From Deltaproteobacteria bacterium (GTDB taxonomy: Bacteria > Desulfobacterota > Desulfuromonadia > Desulfuromonadales > BM103), in contig VAUL01000004.1 in NCBI GenBank assembly GCA_005774545.1, positions 58,538 through 122,537 of the forward strand: a stretch of 64,000 nucleotides of DNA. The letters run 5' to 3'. Position 1 is the stretch's first letter. Each line of letters starts with the position of its first letter. Made by a program: the position numbers and the translations under genes. Below are positions 1-9,435 of the stretch, piece after piece. The notes under the pieces were generated by a model. It saw nothing but the letters and a program-made list of their open reading frames with translations, was not told the DNA's origin and searched no databases.

Positions 1-2
1 TG

Positions 3-308
3 GTCATGGCCATCGTCGCGCCACTGGCGGCCATGCTGATCCAGATGGCGGTGTCGCGTTCCCGCGAGTACCTGGCCGATGAAACCGGGGCACGCATCTG
101 CGGTCAGCCGCTGGCCCTGGCCAACGCCCTGCGCAAGCTGCATGCGGCGTCGCACCTGCTGCCGATGCAGGGTGCCAGGCCGGCCTCGGCGCACCTGTTC
201 ATCGTCAACCCCTTGAGCGGCGGCGCGTTCCTGAAGCTCTTCTCGACCCACCCGCCGATGGAGGAGCGCATCGCCCGCCTGGAAGAGCTGGCGCGGAGCG
301 GGCGCTGA
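3..308 (+). CDS. htpX: M48 family metalloprotease HtpX, C-terminal part (partial)
   Basis: This is the end of a membrane-bound zinc metalloprotease of the HtpX family, which degrades damaged inner-membrane proteins. The frame is already open at the left edge, so the start, the first membrane segments and the HEXXH zinc motif lie outside the window. What is visible matches the HtpX C-terminus: a hydrophobic stretch, then [10 protein letters not shown], which carries the third zinc ligand (the Glu of the EYLAD motif) in this family, and the late [13 protein letters not shown] segment. It ends in TGA. The family call is strong; gene integrity cannot be judged from here. Confidence 0.9.
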   Translation, partial: VMAIVAPLAAMLIQMAVSRSREYLADETGARICGQPLALANALRKLHAASHLLPMQGARPASAHLFIVNPLSGGAFLKLFSTHPPMEERIARLEELARSGR

Positions 309-395
309 GCCGGTGATGACAACGGTTTTGAATAATGGTCTGACGACTGGCGAACCGCCGGTCGTGCGCTACCCTTGTGAAGGGGAGGATCGGTG

Positions 396-1340
396 ATGGA
401 TACGCTTTGGATGTGGCTCGGTTTCAACCTGTTCGTACTGGTTCTTTTGGCCCTCGACCTCGGCATCCTGCACCGCAAGGATCACGCCGTGGGGATCCGC
501 GAGGCGCTGCTGCTCAGCCTCGGCTACTTCGTGCTGGCCCTGCTCTTCGGCGCCGGCGTCTACCACTACATGGGCGCCGAGGCCGGTTTCCAGTTCTTCA
601 CCGGCTACCTGATCGAGAAGACGCTGAGCGTCGACAACATCTTCGTCTTCGTCCTGATCTTCAGCTTCTTCGCGGTGCCGGCGCAGTATCAGCACCGGGT
701 GCTGTTCTGGGGGATTCTCGGTGCCCTGGTGATGCGCGCGACCATGATCCTGGTCGGGGCCGCGGTCATCCAGGCGTTCCACTGGGTGCTCTACCTGTTC
801 GGCGCCTTCCTGGTCTTCACCGGGATCAAGATGCTGCTTACCATCAACGCCAAGCCCGACCTGGCGAACAACCGGGTGGTACTCTTTCTGCGCCGGCGCT
901 TCCGGGTCACCGAGGAGTTCGTCGGCAACCGCTTCTTCGTGCGGCGCGATGGGCTGCTCTACATGACCCCGCTGATGCTGGTGCTGATCCTGGTGGAGGT
1001 GACCGACCTGGTCTTCGCCGTCGACTCGATCCCGGCGATCTTCGCCATCACCACCGACCCGTTCATCGTCTACACCTCCAACGTCTTCGCCATCCTTGGT
1101 CTGCGCGCCCTCTATTTCGCCCTGGTCGGCATCATCCACCGCTTCCATTACCTCAAGTACGGGCTGTCGCTGGTGCTGATGGTGGTCGGCGCCAAGATGC
1201 TGCTCAACGCCTGGTTCGGCGCCAAGGTCATCCCCACCGAGGTCGCGCTGCTGATCACCGCCGCGCTGATCGGCGGCTCGATGCTGGTTTCGATGCTCAA
1301 GACCAGGGAGTTGCCGAAGGATGCTTCAGGCGGGTCCTGA
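396..1340 (+). CDS. TerC/Alx family integral membrane protein
   Basis: The protein is a 314-residue polytopic membrane protein of the TerC/Alx family (TIGR03718-like), whose members have been linked to manganese export, alkaline pH response or tellurite resistance. Diagnostic segments are EKTLSVDNIFVF near residues 70-80 and VEVTDLVFAVDSIPAIFAI near 195-213; both carry the conserved acidic residues within membrane helices. About seven to nine hydrophobic segments are visible. A GTG lies three bases upstream at 393, but the AGGGGAGG ribosome site at 381-388 is better spaced for the ATG at 396. The gene stands alone between htpX and the convergent DUF808 gene, which abuts its stop directly. Confidence 0.9.
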   Translation: MDTLWMWLGFNLFVLVLLALDLGILHRKDHAVGIREALLLSLGYFVLALLFGAGVYHYMGAEAGFQFFTGYLIEKTLSVDNIFVFVLIFSFFAVPAQYQHRVLFWGILGALVMRATMILVGAAVIQAFHWVLYLFGAFLVFTGIKMLLTINAKPDLANNRVVLFLRRRFRVTEEFVGNRFFVRRDGLLYMTPLMLVLILVEVTDLVFAVDSIPAIFAITTDPFIVYTSNVFAILGLRALYFALVGIIHRFHYLKYGLSLVLMVVGAKMLLNAWFGAKVIPTEVALLITAALIGGSMLVSMLKTRELPKDASGGS

Positions 1341-2297
1341 TCAGCCGGGGGTTGCGGGCTTGCGGGTGAGTTTCTTGGCGGCGCTGACGACGACCAGGAG
1401 CAGGCCGCCGGCAACCAGGCCGGTCAGCGCGCTGAACAGGGTGGGGGCCAGTGCCGCCAGGACGGGCCCGACGGCCGGCACGCCGCGCATGGCGGCGGCG
1501 ACCGCCTCCAGCAGGCCGTGGGCGCCGGGCAGGCCGTGTGCCAGGATTCCGCCGCCGACCAGGAACATCGCCGCCGTGCCGATGAGCGCCAGCGTCTTCA
1601 TCAGGTACGGCGCCCCCCGCAACAGCAGCGTGCCGGTCGTCCGCCGCAGGCTCCAGCGTGACCGGTCGGGAGCCGCATTCAACAGGTGCAGCCCCATGTC
1701 GTCGAGCTTGACGATCCCGGCCACCAGTGCGTAGACGCCGACCGTCATCAGCAGGGCGATGCCGGCCACCACCGCGATCCGGGTGACCATGGCCGCATCC
1801 TGTACCGTTCCCAGGGCGATGACGATGATTTCGGCGGAGAGGATGAAGTCGGTGCGGACCGCGCCCTTGATTTTCTCCTGCTCGAAAGCCACCAGGTCGA
1901 CCTGCGGGTCGCTCAGCGCCGCGAGCATCGCGGCATGGTCGGCCCGGTCTTCGGCCGGGCTGTGCAGCAGTTTGTGGGCGACCTTCTCGAACCCTTCGAA
2001 GCAGAGGTAGGCGCCGCCGATCATCAGCAGCGGGGTGATCGCCTGGGGGAGGACGGCGCTGATCAGCAGGGCCGCCGGCACCAGGATCAGTTTGTTTTTC
2101 AGCGAGCCCTTGGCCACGGCCCAGACCACCGGCAGTTCCCGCTCGGCACGGATGCCGCACACCTGCTCGGCATTCAGCGCCAGATCGTCCCCTAGCACTC
2201 CGGCGGTTTTTTTCGCGGCGACCTTGGTGAGCACCGCCACGTCGTCGAGAACCGTGGCGATGTCGTCAAGCAGGGCGAGCAGGCTGGTTCCGGCCAC
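1341..2297 (-). CDS. DUF808 (YedI-like) inner membrane protein
   Basis: The product is 318 residues and matches the DUF808/YedI family of inner-membrane proteins of unknown biochemical role. Family hallmarks are the N-terminal LLALLDDIATVLDDVA segment, the KVAAKKTAGVLGDDLALNA block and several hydrophobic helices, including LISAVLPQAITPLLMIGGAY around residues 78-97. It is the last gene of a leftward group of three, starting 15 bases after the stop of the NlpC/P60 lipoprotein gene. Its own stop abuts the stop of the terC-type gene, leaving no room for a separate terminator between the convergent genes. Function is unknown for the whole family, so only the family name is given. Confidence 0.88.
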   Translation of the reverse strand: MAGTSLLALLDDIATVLDDVAVLTKVAAKKTAGVLGDDLALNAEQVCGIRAERELPVVWAVAKGSLKNKLILVPAALLISAVLPQAITPLLMIGGAYLCFEGFEKVAHKLLHSPAEDRADHAAMLAALSDPQVDLVAFEQEKIKGAVRTDFILSAEIIVIALGTVQDAAMVTRIAVVAGIALLMTVGVYALVAGIVKLDDMGLHLLNAAPDRSRWSLRRTTGTLLLRGAPYLMKTLALIGTAAMFLVGGGILAHGLPGAHGLLEAVAAAMRGVPAVGPVLAALAPTLFSALTGLVAGGLLLVVVSAAKKLTRKPATPG

Positions 2298-2312
2298 AAT
2301 GTCACTCCTTTG

Positions 2313-3662
2313 CTACCTGGTTTCGATGCCGGGGAGCAGCGTCATCCCCAGAATGTTCCCGAAAAAGCGCCCGGTTTCGACGTCCGGGCGCTCCTCTCCC
2401 GGCTTGAGCGTGGTGATCGCCAGCCGGCCGACGAGGGCCCGTCCCTCGCGGCCGCGCCAGTCGGCGGTGCGCACCCCCCACAGATTGTGCAGAAGCATCG
2501 GTTCGCCGCTGAGCGGGTCAACGCCGAGATAGAGGCCGATGTGCCCTTTGAGCCAGAGCAGGGTGTAGAACGGCACCCCCTCGCGCAGCAGCCGGGCGCG
2601 TTTTCCCGCCGGCTCGACCCCGGCCAGGTCGACGAACGTCCCGCCGCTCTTGGCCTGGTCCGCGGAGTTGCGGGGGAGCCAGATGCCGAACGGGGTGAAG
2701 AGATCGCGGATGGTGGCCGAGCAGTCGCGATTTTCGAACAGCCCGCCCCAGCCGTAGGGTTGGCCGAGCATGCGGTTGGCGAGGGCCGCGATCCGTGCCG
2801 GCTGCAGCGGCAGTGGCTTGATGGCGGCAGCGTCCGCCGTCAGCCAGGCCGTCCTGGCCACCGCTGCGCCGTTGGCGTCGCGGACCGGCACGAGCACCTG
2901 CACCCCGGCTTCGCTCTGTGCCGTCACCGGGAAGATCGCCCCGAGGTGGGCCAGCGCCAGGAATTCGCCGGTTTCGTCGCGCAGCGTCACATCGTCGCGC
3001 AGAAGCGCCGCGTAACGGCCGGTCCGGTAGGTCGCGCGGAAATCGGCCTCCGCCCAGGCGAGATCCTGGACCGGCAGCCAGCCGGCGACGAACCCGGTCT
3101 CGGCAAAGACCCAGGCGCCGTCTTGTGATTCGTGGGTGACCAGCAGCGGCGTCCCCGCCCACAGGGCGGAATTCTGGAAGTAGTCGAAGGGGAAGCCTTC
3201 GCCGGCCCTGGCCGGGTCGAGGAAGAACGGGCGCGCGGTCGGGAAGACCCGGCAGGCGGTGTTGCGCACGGTAATCGCCGGCCGCGCCTGGGACGGGTAG
3301 CTCTCCTGCCGCAGCGCCGCCAGCAGCTGCTGCCAGCGGTGCGGCTCGACCGGCTGCAGGTTCTCCGCGTACCCCTGGCGGCGGCCGTAGGCCGCGACGC
3401 CGTAAAAGGCCTCGTCGGCGGGGAGGCTGGCCCGTGCCTGGTGCCAGGGGGCGAAAAAGCGCGCGTTGTAATCGAGATCGCGACGCGCCTGGTCGCCGGA
3501 AGGCAGCAGCGGCAGGTCCGCATCGCCGGGCCGCAGGTAATGCGTCGCGTCCTGCGGGTAGCCGGAGAGGTCGGCGATCCCTGCCGGCCGGACCGCGCAG
3601 CCGGCGAGAATGGCCAGCACCAGGCCGAGCGGCAGGCAGAGGCGTGCGAGGCGGGACGGCAT
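2313..3662 (-). CDS. NlpC/P60 (C40) peptidoglycan endopeptidase lipoprotein with SH3 domains
   Basis: This 449-residue envelope protein probably cleaves peptide cross-links or stems in peptidoglycan. A type II signal peptide is visible, with lipobox LAGC and Cys22 as the lipidation site. The middle part (about 130-280) looks like the paired bacterial SH3 domains found in this architecture. The C-terminal NlpC/P60 domain starts near residue 285: Cys314 in NRDCSATIRDLF is the nucleophile, His374 in KGHIGLYLG the base, and His392 a candidate third residue. It sits between the putative Cys-His-Asp protease gene (5-base gap) and the DUF808 gene, so the three probably form one transcription unit. 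Confidence 0.9.
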   Translation of the reverse strand: MPSRLARLCLPLGLVLAILAGCAVRPAGIADLSGYPQDATHYLRPGDADLPLLPSGDQARRDLDYNARFFAPWHQARASLPADEAFYGVAAYGRRQGYAENLQPVEPHRWQQLLAALRQESYPSQARPAITVRNTACRVFPTARPFFLDPARAGEGFPFDYFQNSALWAGTPLLVTHESQDGAWVFAETGFVAGWLPVQDLAWAEADFRATYRTGRYAALLRDDVTLRDETGEFLALAHLGAIFPVTAQSEAGVQVLVPVRDANGAAVARTAWLTADAAAIKPLPLQPARIAALANRMLGQPYGWGGLFENRDCSATIRDLFTPFGIWLPRNSADQAKSGGTFVDLAGVEPAGKRARLLREGVPFYTLLWLKGHIGLYLGVDPLSGEPMLLHNLWGVRTADWRGREGRALVGRLAITTLKPGEERPDVETGRFFGNILGMTLLPGIETR

Positions 3663-3667
3663 GTCGA

Positions 3668-5470
3668 TCAGCGCGGCGGCCGGCGGGCCTCGTGGAACCA
3701 GGGCCGGTACTCTTCCATGCGGGTGCGCTGGTCAGACGGCGCCTGCCGGCGGCAGGTGCCGAAGTCCGGCAGGCCGGGGGCGGCACCCCAGCGCCGTTCC
3801 ACGCAGTCGTTGGGGTTGTAGGCGACTTCCAGCCCCGGCCGGCGCGCGTAGATGTCGGCCAGGCTCAAGCGGAAGGGAGAGCCGTCGCTGCGGGTGTAGG
3901 TGATGAACTTTTCGCGGATGCGCCGGGCATGCAGCTGCTCGATGCGCGCGGCAGCCTCGGCGGCGCTTTCGCTCTTCAGGCCGAACAGCTGCTTGAGAAC
4001 GTACAGTTCCGGATGTTTGCGAATGCGCTCCGGAAGTCCCTCCAGTACCTTGAGGGCGATGAGCAGGCGCATGTCGCGCGACGGCGTGGCGTAATCCTCC
4101 CAGGGGCCGACCGTTTCGAAGATCGCCGGCCCTTTCGGCATCGGCACGACCGCTCCCGGGTGGCTGCGCATGTAATCTTCGCCGTTGGCCACCGACTGCA
4201 CCCGCGTCTCGAGCTGCTCCATCAGCGCCGCCAGCATCGCCTCGTAGGCCGCTTCGGGGTCGAGCCCGCGCGGGTTGATGAGCTTCTCCATGCGGGCGTA
4301 GAACTCGGCGGGTTCAAGGTTCTCCTGGCTGCCGGAATAGGGGGGGAGGCCGGCGCGCCCGGTCAGGGTGCCGTTGGCCGGCGGCACCGGGCTCCCCTGC
4401 GGGCCGCCGGGGAGGGGCGGCCGGTAGGCCTTGAAGCCGGGGCCGGCGCTCGGCGTGCGGGCAAAGAGGAACGTCCCTTCCCAGAAGCGCTTGCGGGCCA
4501 CCGAGTTGTCGGGCTGGGCATCGACCGCCAGCAGCAGCCCGTCGCGCGTCGCGGTTTGCGGAACCCATTTGACGATCATCAGCGTGTGCCCGTAGGGGTC
4601 GGCGTAGACCGTGCCGGGCCACAGGGCGTTTCGCTCCAGCGGCACCGGGTAGAAATCGGTGCCGCTGTCGTCCAGGGCGGTACGCCCGCCGCCGGAGGTG
4701 ACCCGGTCCATGATCCGCCGGCTCACCCGGCGAAAGGTGTCGGCCGAGGCGGCGGTGCCGACGAAGGACCGGTCGATTTCGGGGGCGTCGCAGCGCGGCG
4801 GGCTGGTGGCGCTGCCGCGGCCGCAGGCCCGGAAGGAGACCGGCAGGCCGAGCTTCCAGGCGAAATAGGCGCGCAGGAAGTAGGCGAGGTCGGCGCAGTC
4901 CGGTTCGGCGGCGACCCGCAGGTCCTCGCCTTTGCGCAGGTAGTCGTAGAGGAAGTTGCGCTGCGGGTCGCGCAGGACCGGCTCCAGCGAGGGGAAACTC
5001 AAGGATTGTTCGGGGGGGGCATCGAACAGCTGCTCGACCCAGGCGGCGAAGAAGGCCTGGGTCGACTGGTCCCAGGTGCCGCTGCCACGGTTGCCGCTGG
5101 CGCCGATCCCGACCTCGCTGCAGGCCGCCGGGCGGCCGCCGCGCAACGCTTCGATGCGGTAGCTGCCGCGGGCCGGCGCGGGGAGCGTGCCGCGCAGGCT
5201 CCACGGCGGTCCGCCGCCGTGGGTGACGGTGAGATCGAGCTGGCGCCCGCCGGGGTCGACGACCGACAACCCGTCGAGGGCGCCGTCGGTGGCGACCGCC
5301 ATGATCTGCAGCGGCTCGCCCGGCTGCGCCGCCAGCGGTGCGGTCCAGATCTGCACGGCGCTTCCCGGCCCGCAGGCGGCTGCCGCGCAGGCCGCAGACG
5401 GCGTGACCAGGGCCAGTGTCAGCAGGCAGGCAAGCAGCGGAAAGAACGAGCGGGTACAGATGAACATCAA
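3668..5470 (-). CDS. Secreted protein with putative transglutaminase/papain-like Cys-His-Asp centre
   Basis: I do not recognise a named family for this 600-residue protein. It begins with a signal peptide (hydrophobic residues 9-30, AAC/ACAAA cleavage region), so it is exported. In the middle, Cys192 (EPDCADLAYFLRAYF), His295 (DPYGHTLMIV) and Asp317 (LLAVDAQPDN) have the order and local sequence expected of a transglutaminase-like or papain-fold centre: Cys at the start of a helix, His in a strand preceded by Gly. The C-terminal 200 residues look helical and charged. It is the first gene of the leftward group with an NlpC/P60 lipoprotein, so a cell-wall or envelope role is plausible. The triad assignment is inference from pattern. 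Confidence 0.6.
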   Translation of the reverse strand: MMFICTRSFFPLLACLLTLALVTPSAACAAAACGPGSAVQIWTAPLAAQPGEPLQIMAVATDGALDGLSVVDPGGRQLDLTVTHGGGPPWSLRGTLPAPARGSYRIEALRGGRPAACSEVGIGASGNRGSGTWDQSTQAFFAAWVEQLFDAPPEQSLSFPSLEPVLRDPQRNFLYDYLRKGEDLRVAAEPDCADLAYFLRAYFAWKLGLPVSFRACGRGSATSPPRCDAPEIDRSFVGTAASADTFRRVSRRIMDRVTSGGGRTALDDSGTDFYPVPLERNALWPGTVYADPYGHTLMIVKWVPQTATRDGLLLAVDAQPDNSVARKRFWEGTFLFARTPSAGPGFKAYRPPLPGGPQGSPVPPANGTLTGRAGLPPYSGSQENLEPAEFYARMEKLINPRGLDPEAAYEAMLAALMEQLETRVQSVANGEDYMRSHPGAVVPMPKGPAIFETVGPWEDYATPSRDMRLLIALKVLEGLPERIRKHPELYVLKQLFGLKSESAAEAAARIEQLHARRIREKFITYTRSDGSPFRLSLADIYARRPGLEVAYNPNDCVERRWGAAPGLPDFGTCRRQAPSDQRTRMEEYRPWFHEARRPPR

Positions 5471-5710
5471 GGCGGACCTCCCATGCAGCCTACTTAGCCC
5501 AGCCGGCCCGGCGCGTCAAGTCAAGATTGCCGCCGCGTCTTTGCAAGGTACGTCATGGCCTTTTTGAGGATTTCTTCCAATTGTTTGTGTGAAAAGATAA
5601 AAAGGTTAATTTGTTGCAGTGCGCGTGTCGTAAACTGTCATATAGTGGCGTTATTGGTGAAATCAGCAAGAGGAAATACAATGTGAACGCCGACATTTCG
5701 TGGAGGCAGT

Positions 5711-7543
5711 ATGCGGCAACTGCTCGACATCATCAGAAAGGACACCACGCGCTGGGAGTGTCATCCACTTCTGGACAATCTGGCGGATGACTTCCAGATT
5801 TTGGCGCTGCTGCGGGACAGGCGTTCGGCGGAAACGACTCTGTTGAGCTTCGCCAACGACTTGATGGAGGTGAATATCAGCCTGCATCGCGATACGCGAA
5901 CCGCTACCTGGGCTGTGCGCGGCAATCTCATTCATCAGTTCCCGCTCTATTGCGACAACCTGTGGCCCAAGTCCTTCAGGAAGCACTACATCAGCATCAA
6001 CCGCGCTTCCTCGGATTTTTACGAGCATTATGCAACCAGCCTTAACGCTCTCCGGTTGATCTGTCCCGACATTTTTGGGATCAACGTGAACTTTAGCGAA
6101 TTCGATACTGGCCAGCACCTCACTGGGCTGCTGGGGGATCTCGTGTTCGGGAGCAACTGCTACGCAAAAAATCTTCCCCTGAACCTTACTGCCAATCTGT
6201 TTCGCAGTGAACTGGCCCTCGCGCAATTCTTCCTGCTCATGGCGTTTGCTGACTTCTACAAGGGGATGCTGCCGAGGCCGATCGATGGTGATACCCTCTG
6301 TCCCGTGGCTGTCGAGTGCTCGCGTCGCCTGTTCAGCGCCGCGCCCTGGCAGCTGTTTCTTTGCCGGACTCCGGATACGACCGGACTCAAGGCTTGGGAT
6401 ATCGTGCGGGTTTCCAGGCGGTCGGACGAAGTCAAATTCGGACCTCCCGACAATCCAGACGTTCAAACGCCGGGAACGCTCTTCGATTTCACCGAATACC
6501 GGCGCCCGATCATCAAGCGGGAGGTCGAAAGTCTTCTGGAGACGGGGGATCTGGCGGGGGCGATTAACCGCCTACAGGCCTATTCCACCCTGTATCCTGG
6601 GAGTTTCTACTGCCATTACAAGCTGGCCTACATCCACCAGTGGCTGGGTCAGCCGGACAAGGCCTTCGCCGAGTTCGGCAAATGGGCGAATCTCCACATC
6701 GAATATGGCTTCTACGGAGGCGCGCTCACCATTCTCGACGAGATGGCGGAGCTTTGCCCCGAAGACCCCAGGATCTGCCTGCTTCGGGCCGACGCTTATT
6801 CCGGCCTGAGACAAGACGCCGCCGCGACCGAAGAGTTGATGAGGGCCGGGCGTCTCTGTATCGAGGCAGGCTTTGAGCATGGGTTGGAGCTTTTTCGGAG
6901 GAAAATGGTCAGGCTGTGGTGGGGGCGGCTGCCGTCGATCGAGAACATGACCGCTCGACAGATCCTGCGGGTGGATTTCTGTAACGACCTCGGTTTTTAC
7001 CGGCGGAACAAACCGGAACCTGCAGTGGCTCGCACGCGCCATGACGACTCGTGGCCTGGCATGCACGGGAATTTGCCCGTGGACATCGATGATGTGCGGG
7101 CCATGGCTGTTCTCAAGCGAACAGCAGAATTCGAGGAGAGGCACGGTTCGCCTGAAAAACAGGCGGATGCGCTGTTGAAACTGGCTTTCCGCTACCTGAA
7201 GGCAGGGTTCAACAGAACGGCCGAACAGCTCTACCGGAAGCTGGAAAAACTCCATCCTCGCAGTATGACCATTTGCCTGCAACACCGCGCCGAGTGCTGC
7301 TTCAACCGGGGCGATGACGACGGCGGTATCGAACGATTGAGGGAGCTTGAACGGTGCTACCGCGCAATGGGTCTACAGAACAAGGCCGATCTCGTCGCGA
7401 GCAAGCTGGAAGAACTCCTTGTCAGAAGAGAAATGAAAAGCTTGGGGTTCGAATTCGATGATGACGACAGGCTCTATCCCGGTGGCAACTGCTGGTTTAA
7501 CTTCGAAGCCGACAAGGAGCCGGAAGAATGCCGCCAGGCGTGA
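5711..7543 (+). CDS. TPR-repeat protein with an unrecognised N-terminal domain
   Basis: This 610-residue soluble protein has no signal peptide. Residues 1 to about 260 form a domain I cannot assign; it contains SSDFYEHYATSLNALRLICP and a hydrophobic ALAQFFLLMAFADF helix. From about residue 270, helical pairs resembling tetratricopeptide repeats appear (LLETGDLAGAINRLQAYSTL, YKLAYIHQWLGQPDKAFAEF, LRADAYSGLRQDAAATEELM) and again near 495-590. The ATG at 5711 has GGAGG four bases upstream. Codon use looks less GC-biased than in flanking genes, and it lies beside a restriction-modification locus, so it may be horizontally acquired. It could be a regulator or effector of that island, but nothing in the sequence proves this. 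Confidence 0.6.
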   Translation: MRQLLDIIRKDTTRWECHPLLDNLADDFQILALLRDRRSAETTLLSFANDLMEVNISLHRDTRTATWAVRGNLIHQFPLYCDNLWPKSFRKHYISINRASSDFYEHYATSLNALRLICPDIFGINVNFSEFDTGQHLTGLLGDLVFGSNCYAKNLPLNLTANLFRSELALAQFFLLMAFADFYKGMLPRPIDGDTLCPVAVECSRRLFSAAPWQLFLCRTPDTTGLKAWDIVRVSRRSDEVKFGPPDNPDVQTPGTLFDFTEYRRPIIKREVESLLETGDLAGAINRLQAYSTLYPGSFYCHYKLAYIHQWLGQPDKAFAEFGKWANLHIEYGFYGGALTILDEMAELCPEDPRICLLRADAYSGLRQDAAATEELMRAGRLCIEAGFEHGLELFRRKMVRLWWGRLPSIENMTARQILRVDFCNDLGFYRRNKPEPAVARTRHDDSWPGMHGNLPVDIDDVRAMAVLKRTAEFEERHGSPEKQADALLKLAFRYLKAGFNRTAEQLYRKLEKLHPRSMTICLQHRAECCFNRGDDDGGIERLRELERCYRAMGLQNKADLVASKLEELLVRREMKSLGFEFDDDDRLYPGGNCWFNFEADKEPEECRQA

Positions 7544-7578
7544 AGCCCCCCTATTGGTCTACGGTTTTCGAGTTCTTC

Positions 7579-7607
7579 TTGACCAATCGCACAGCAAAAT
7601 TTAATGT
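7579..7607 (+). promoter_or_regulatory. Possible sigma70 promoter for the modification gene
   Basis: TTGACC at 7579-7584 is followed after 17 bases by TAATGT at 7602-7607. The -35 is close to consensus; the -10 is weak. It lies 68 bases before the methyltransferase start. Confidence 0.3.
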
Positions 7608-7674
7608 CATCAGATTGCCGGAATGGTTCGGCCAACTTTGAAGTATCCATGAGATCGATCTGCGGGGCGCTTCG

Positions 7675-9300
7675 ATGAGCAAGTTCGACCACCTGACCAG
7701 GGAGCAACTGATTGCCCTGCTCGAACGCCGCGAGCGGGAGGCGGCCTACGGGCTGGTCTGGGAGCGGGACGAGATCGAGCCCGACCGGCACCTGAACGAC
7801 GACTTCGTCGCCCTCGACCTGAACAGGGAGCTGTCGCAGGGGGACTCGCCCTATCGAAACCTGATTATCGAAGGCGATAACTTCGATGCCCTGCGCTATC
7901 TGCGCATGACCCACTCCGGCAAGGTCAAGTGCATCTACATCGACCCGCCCTACAACACCGGCAACCGCGACTTCGTCTACAACGACCGCTTCTTCGACAG
8001 CACCAACCGCTTCCGCCACTCGACCTGGCTGGAGTTCATGTACCGGCGGCTGCTGCTGGCCCGCGACCTGCTGCACCCCGACGGCGCCATTTTCGTCTCC
8101 ATCGACGACAACGAACTCTTCCCCCTGGGGATGCTCATGCACCGGGTGTTCGGCGAAAAGAACTTCGTGGCCAACTGCATCTGGCAGAAGCGTTACTCGC
8201 GGGAGAACCGGGAAACCATCGGGGATGCTCACGAGTACTTGTTGGTGTATGCTGCCGATCCTGAAAGATTCAAGTTTGTCCGGAGGAAACTGCCCTTTGA
8301 ACAGAAACAACTTGGGCTTTACAAAAATCCGAACAACGACCCGAACGGGCTTTGGCAGAGTGTTTCCTTAACAGCACAAGGTTATCGCCCGAATCAGATG
8401 TACGAAATCACTGCCCCAAGTGGAAAAAAACACCGCCCACCAGATGGCACTTGCTGGAAAGTGATTGAAAGCGAATATCTTCGACTGGTGGAGCAAGGTA
8501 GAATTTATTTCGGGAAAGACGGCAATGGGGTTCCTCGCCGTGTTCATTATTTAAAAGATGCCGAAGGCATAGTTCCTTGGACATGGTGGCCGCATGAGGA
8601 AGTCGGTCATACGGACGAGGCAAGGAAGGAAATTCAAAACTTTTTTGGCACCCAGACGGCTTTTCAAACGCCTAAGCCGGTTCGCCTTATCGAGCGCATC
8701 CTGCGTATCGCCACCGGTCCCGACGATCTGGTTCTTGACTTCTTCGCCGGTTCGGGCACCACGGCCCATGCCGTTCTGAAACTGAACGCCGAAGACAGCG
8801 GCCAGCGCCGTTTCATCCTGGTCTCCAACGCCGAGGCCACGGCAGACGAGCCCGGCAAGAACCTCTGTCGGGACGTCTGCGCCGAGCGGGTCCGGCGCGT
8901 GATCTCCGGCTATCGCAACCGAAAAGACGAACAGGTCGCGGGGATGGGGGGCGACTTTGCCTACCTGCGCACCCGGCTCCTTCCCCACCACCGCCTCGAC
9001 GTGCAGCTGGAGCACGATCAGGTGTGGCACGCTCTGCAGATGCTGCACGACCATCCGCTGTCCCCGTGGGGTACCGGTTCCCTGGGGTGGAGCGAAGAGT
9101 GCAGCCATGCCCTCGGTTATCTCGCCAACCTGAGGGAGACGACCCTTGAGCAACTTCGGCGACGGCTCGTCGCCTGGCCGGGAGAACTCGTCGTCTACTG
9201 CTGGGCTCCCGACCGGCTGGCCACTCTGCTCCCCGGGGTCGCGGCCCGGCCGATCCCCGAGACGCTGGCCGAACGCTTCGGCAAGAAGCGGAAAGGCTAA
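7675..9300 (+). CDS. Type III-like DNA adenine methyltransferase (Mod)
   Basis: This is a 541-residue site-specific DNA methyltransferase of the beta class, which transfers a methyl group from S-adenosylmethionine to adenine N6. The catalytic motif DPPYNTGN is at residues 90-97 and the SAM-binding FAGSGTT at about 357-363, so the motif order is IV before I, as in Mod proteins of type III systems. The region between (about 150-330) would hold the target recognition domain; the DNA coding for it (8230-8640) looks AT-richer, as often seen where specificity domains are exchanged. The partner helicase-nuclease lies 0.7 kb downstream on the same strand, separated by a DUF559 gene and repeats. The last codons (R-K-G-stop) lie inside a direct repeat. 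Confidence 0.9.
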   Translation: MSKFDHLTREQLIALLERREREAAYGLVWERDEIEPDRHLNDDFVALDLNRELSQGDSPYRNLIIEGDNFDALRYLRMTHSGKVKCIYIDPPYNTGNRDFVYNDRFFDSTNRFRHSTWLEFMYRRLLLARDLLHPDGAIFVSIDDNELFPLGMLMHRVFGEKNFVANCIWQKRYSRENRETIGDAHEYLLVYAADPERFKFVRRKLPFEQKQLGLYKNPNNDPNGLWQSVSLTAQGYRPNQMYEITAPSGKKHRPPDGTCWKVIESEYLRLVEQGRIYFGKDGNGVPRRVHYLKDAEGIVPWTWWPHEEVGHTDEARKEIQNFFGTQTAFQTPKPVRLIERILRIATGPDDLVLDFFAGSGTTAHAVLKLNAEDSGQRRFILVSNAEATADEPGKNLCRDVCAERVRRVISGYRNRKDEQVAGMGGDFAYLRTRLLPHHRLDVQLEHDQVWHALQMLHDHPLSPWGTGSLGWSEECSHALGYLANLRETTLEQLRRRLVAWPGELVVYCWAPDRLATLLPGVAARPIPETLAERFGKKRKG

Positions 9301-9431
9301 CTCCCCCTGCCCAGGGATTCTAACTCCCCCCTGCCCCCTCTTACATAAGAGGGGGTGAGAAGCCTCCCCTTATTGAAGGGGAGGTGGGAGGGGTTAATCG
9401 AGGCTTGTCACGGCCATTCAGATAATATGGT
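9288..9431. repeat. Direct repeat, copy A, flanking the DUF559 gene
   Basis: This roughly 144-bp segment starts within the last codons of the methyltransferase gene and recurs with only scattered differences at 9835-9980. It contains the shared GCGGAAAGGCTAA gene end, a CCCCCTCTTACATAAGAGGGGG hairpin and a GCCTCCCCTT-ATTG-AAGGGGAGG hairpin, then a shared CTTGTCACGGCCATT tract. Confidence 0.9.
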
Positions 9432-9435
9432 GTAA

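Noticed and set aside
8230..8640. Methyltransferase as a pseudogene because of its AT-richer middle
   Set aside because: The frame is open throughout and both catalytic motifs are intact; the change in composition suits an exchanged specificity domain.
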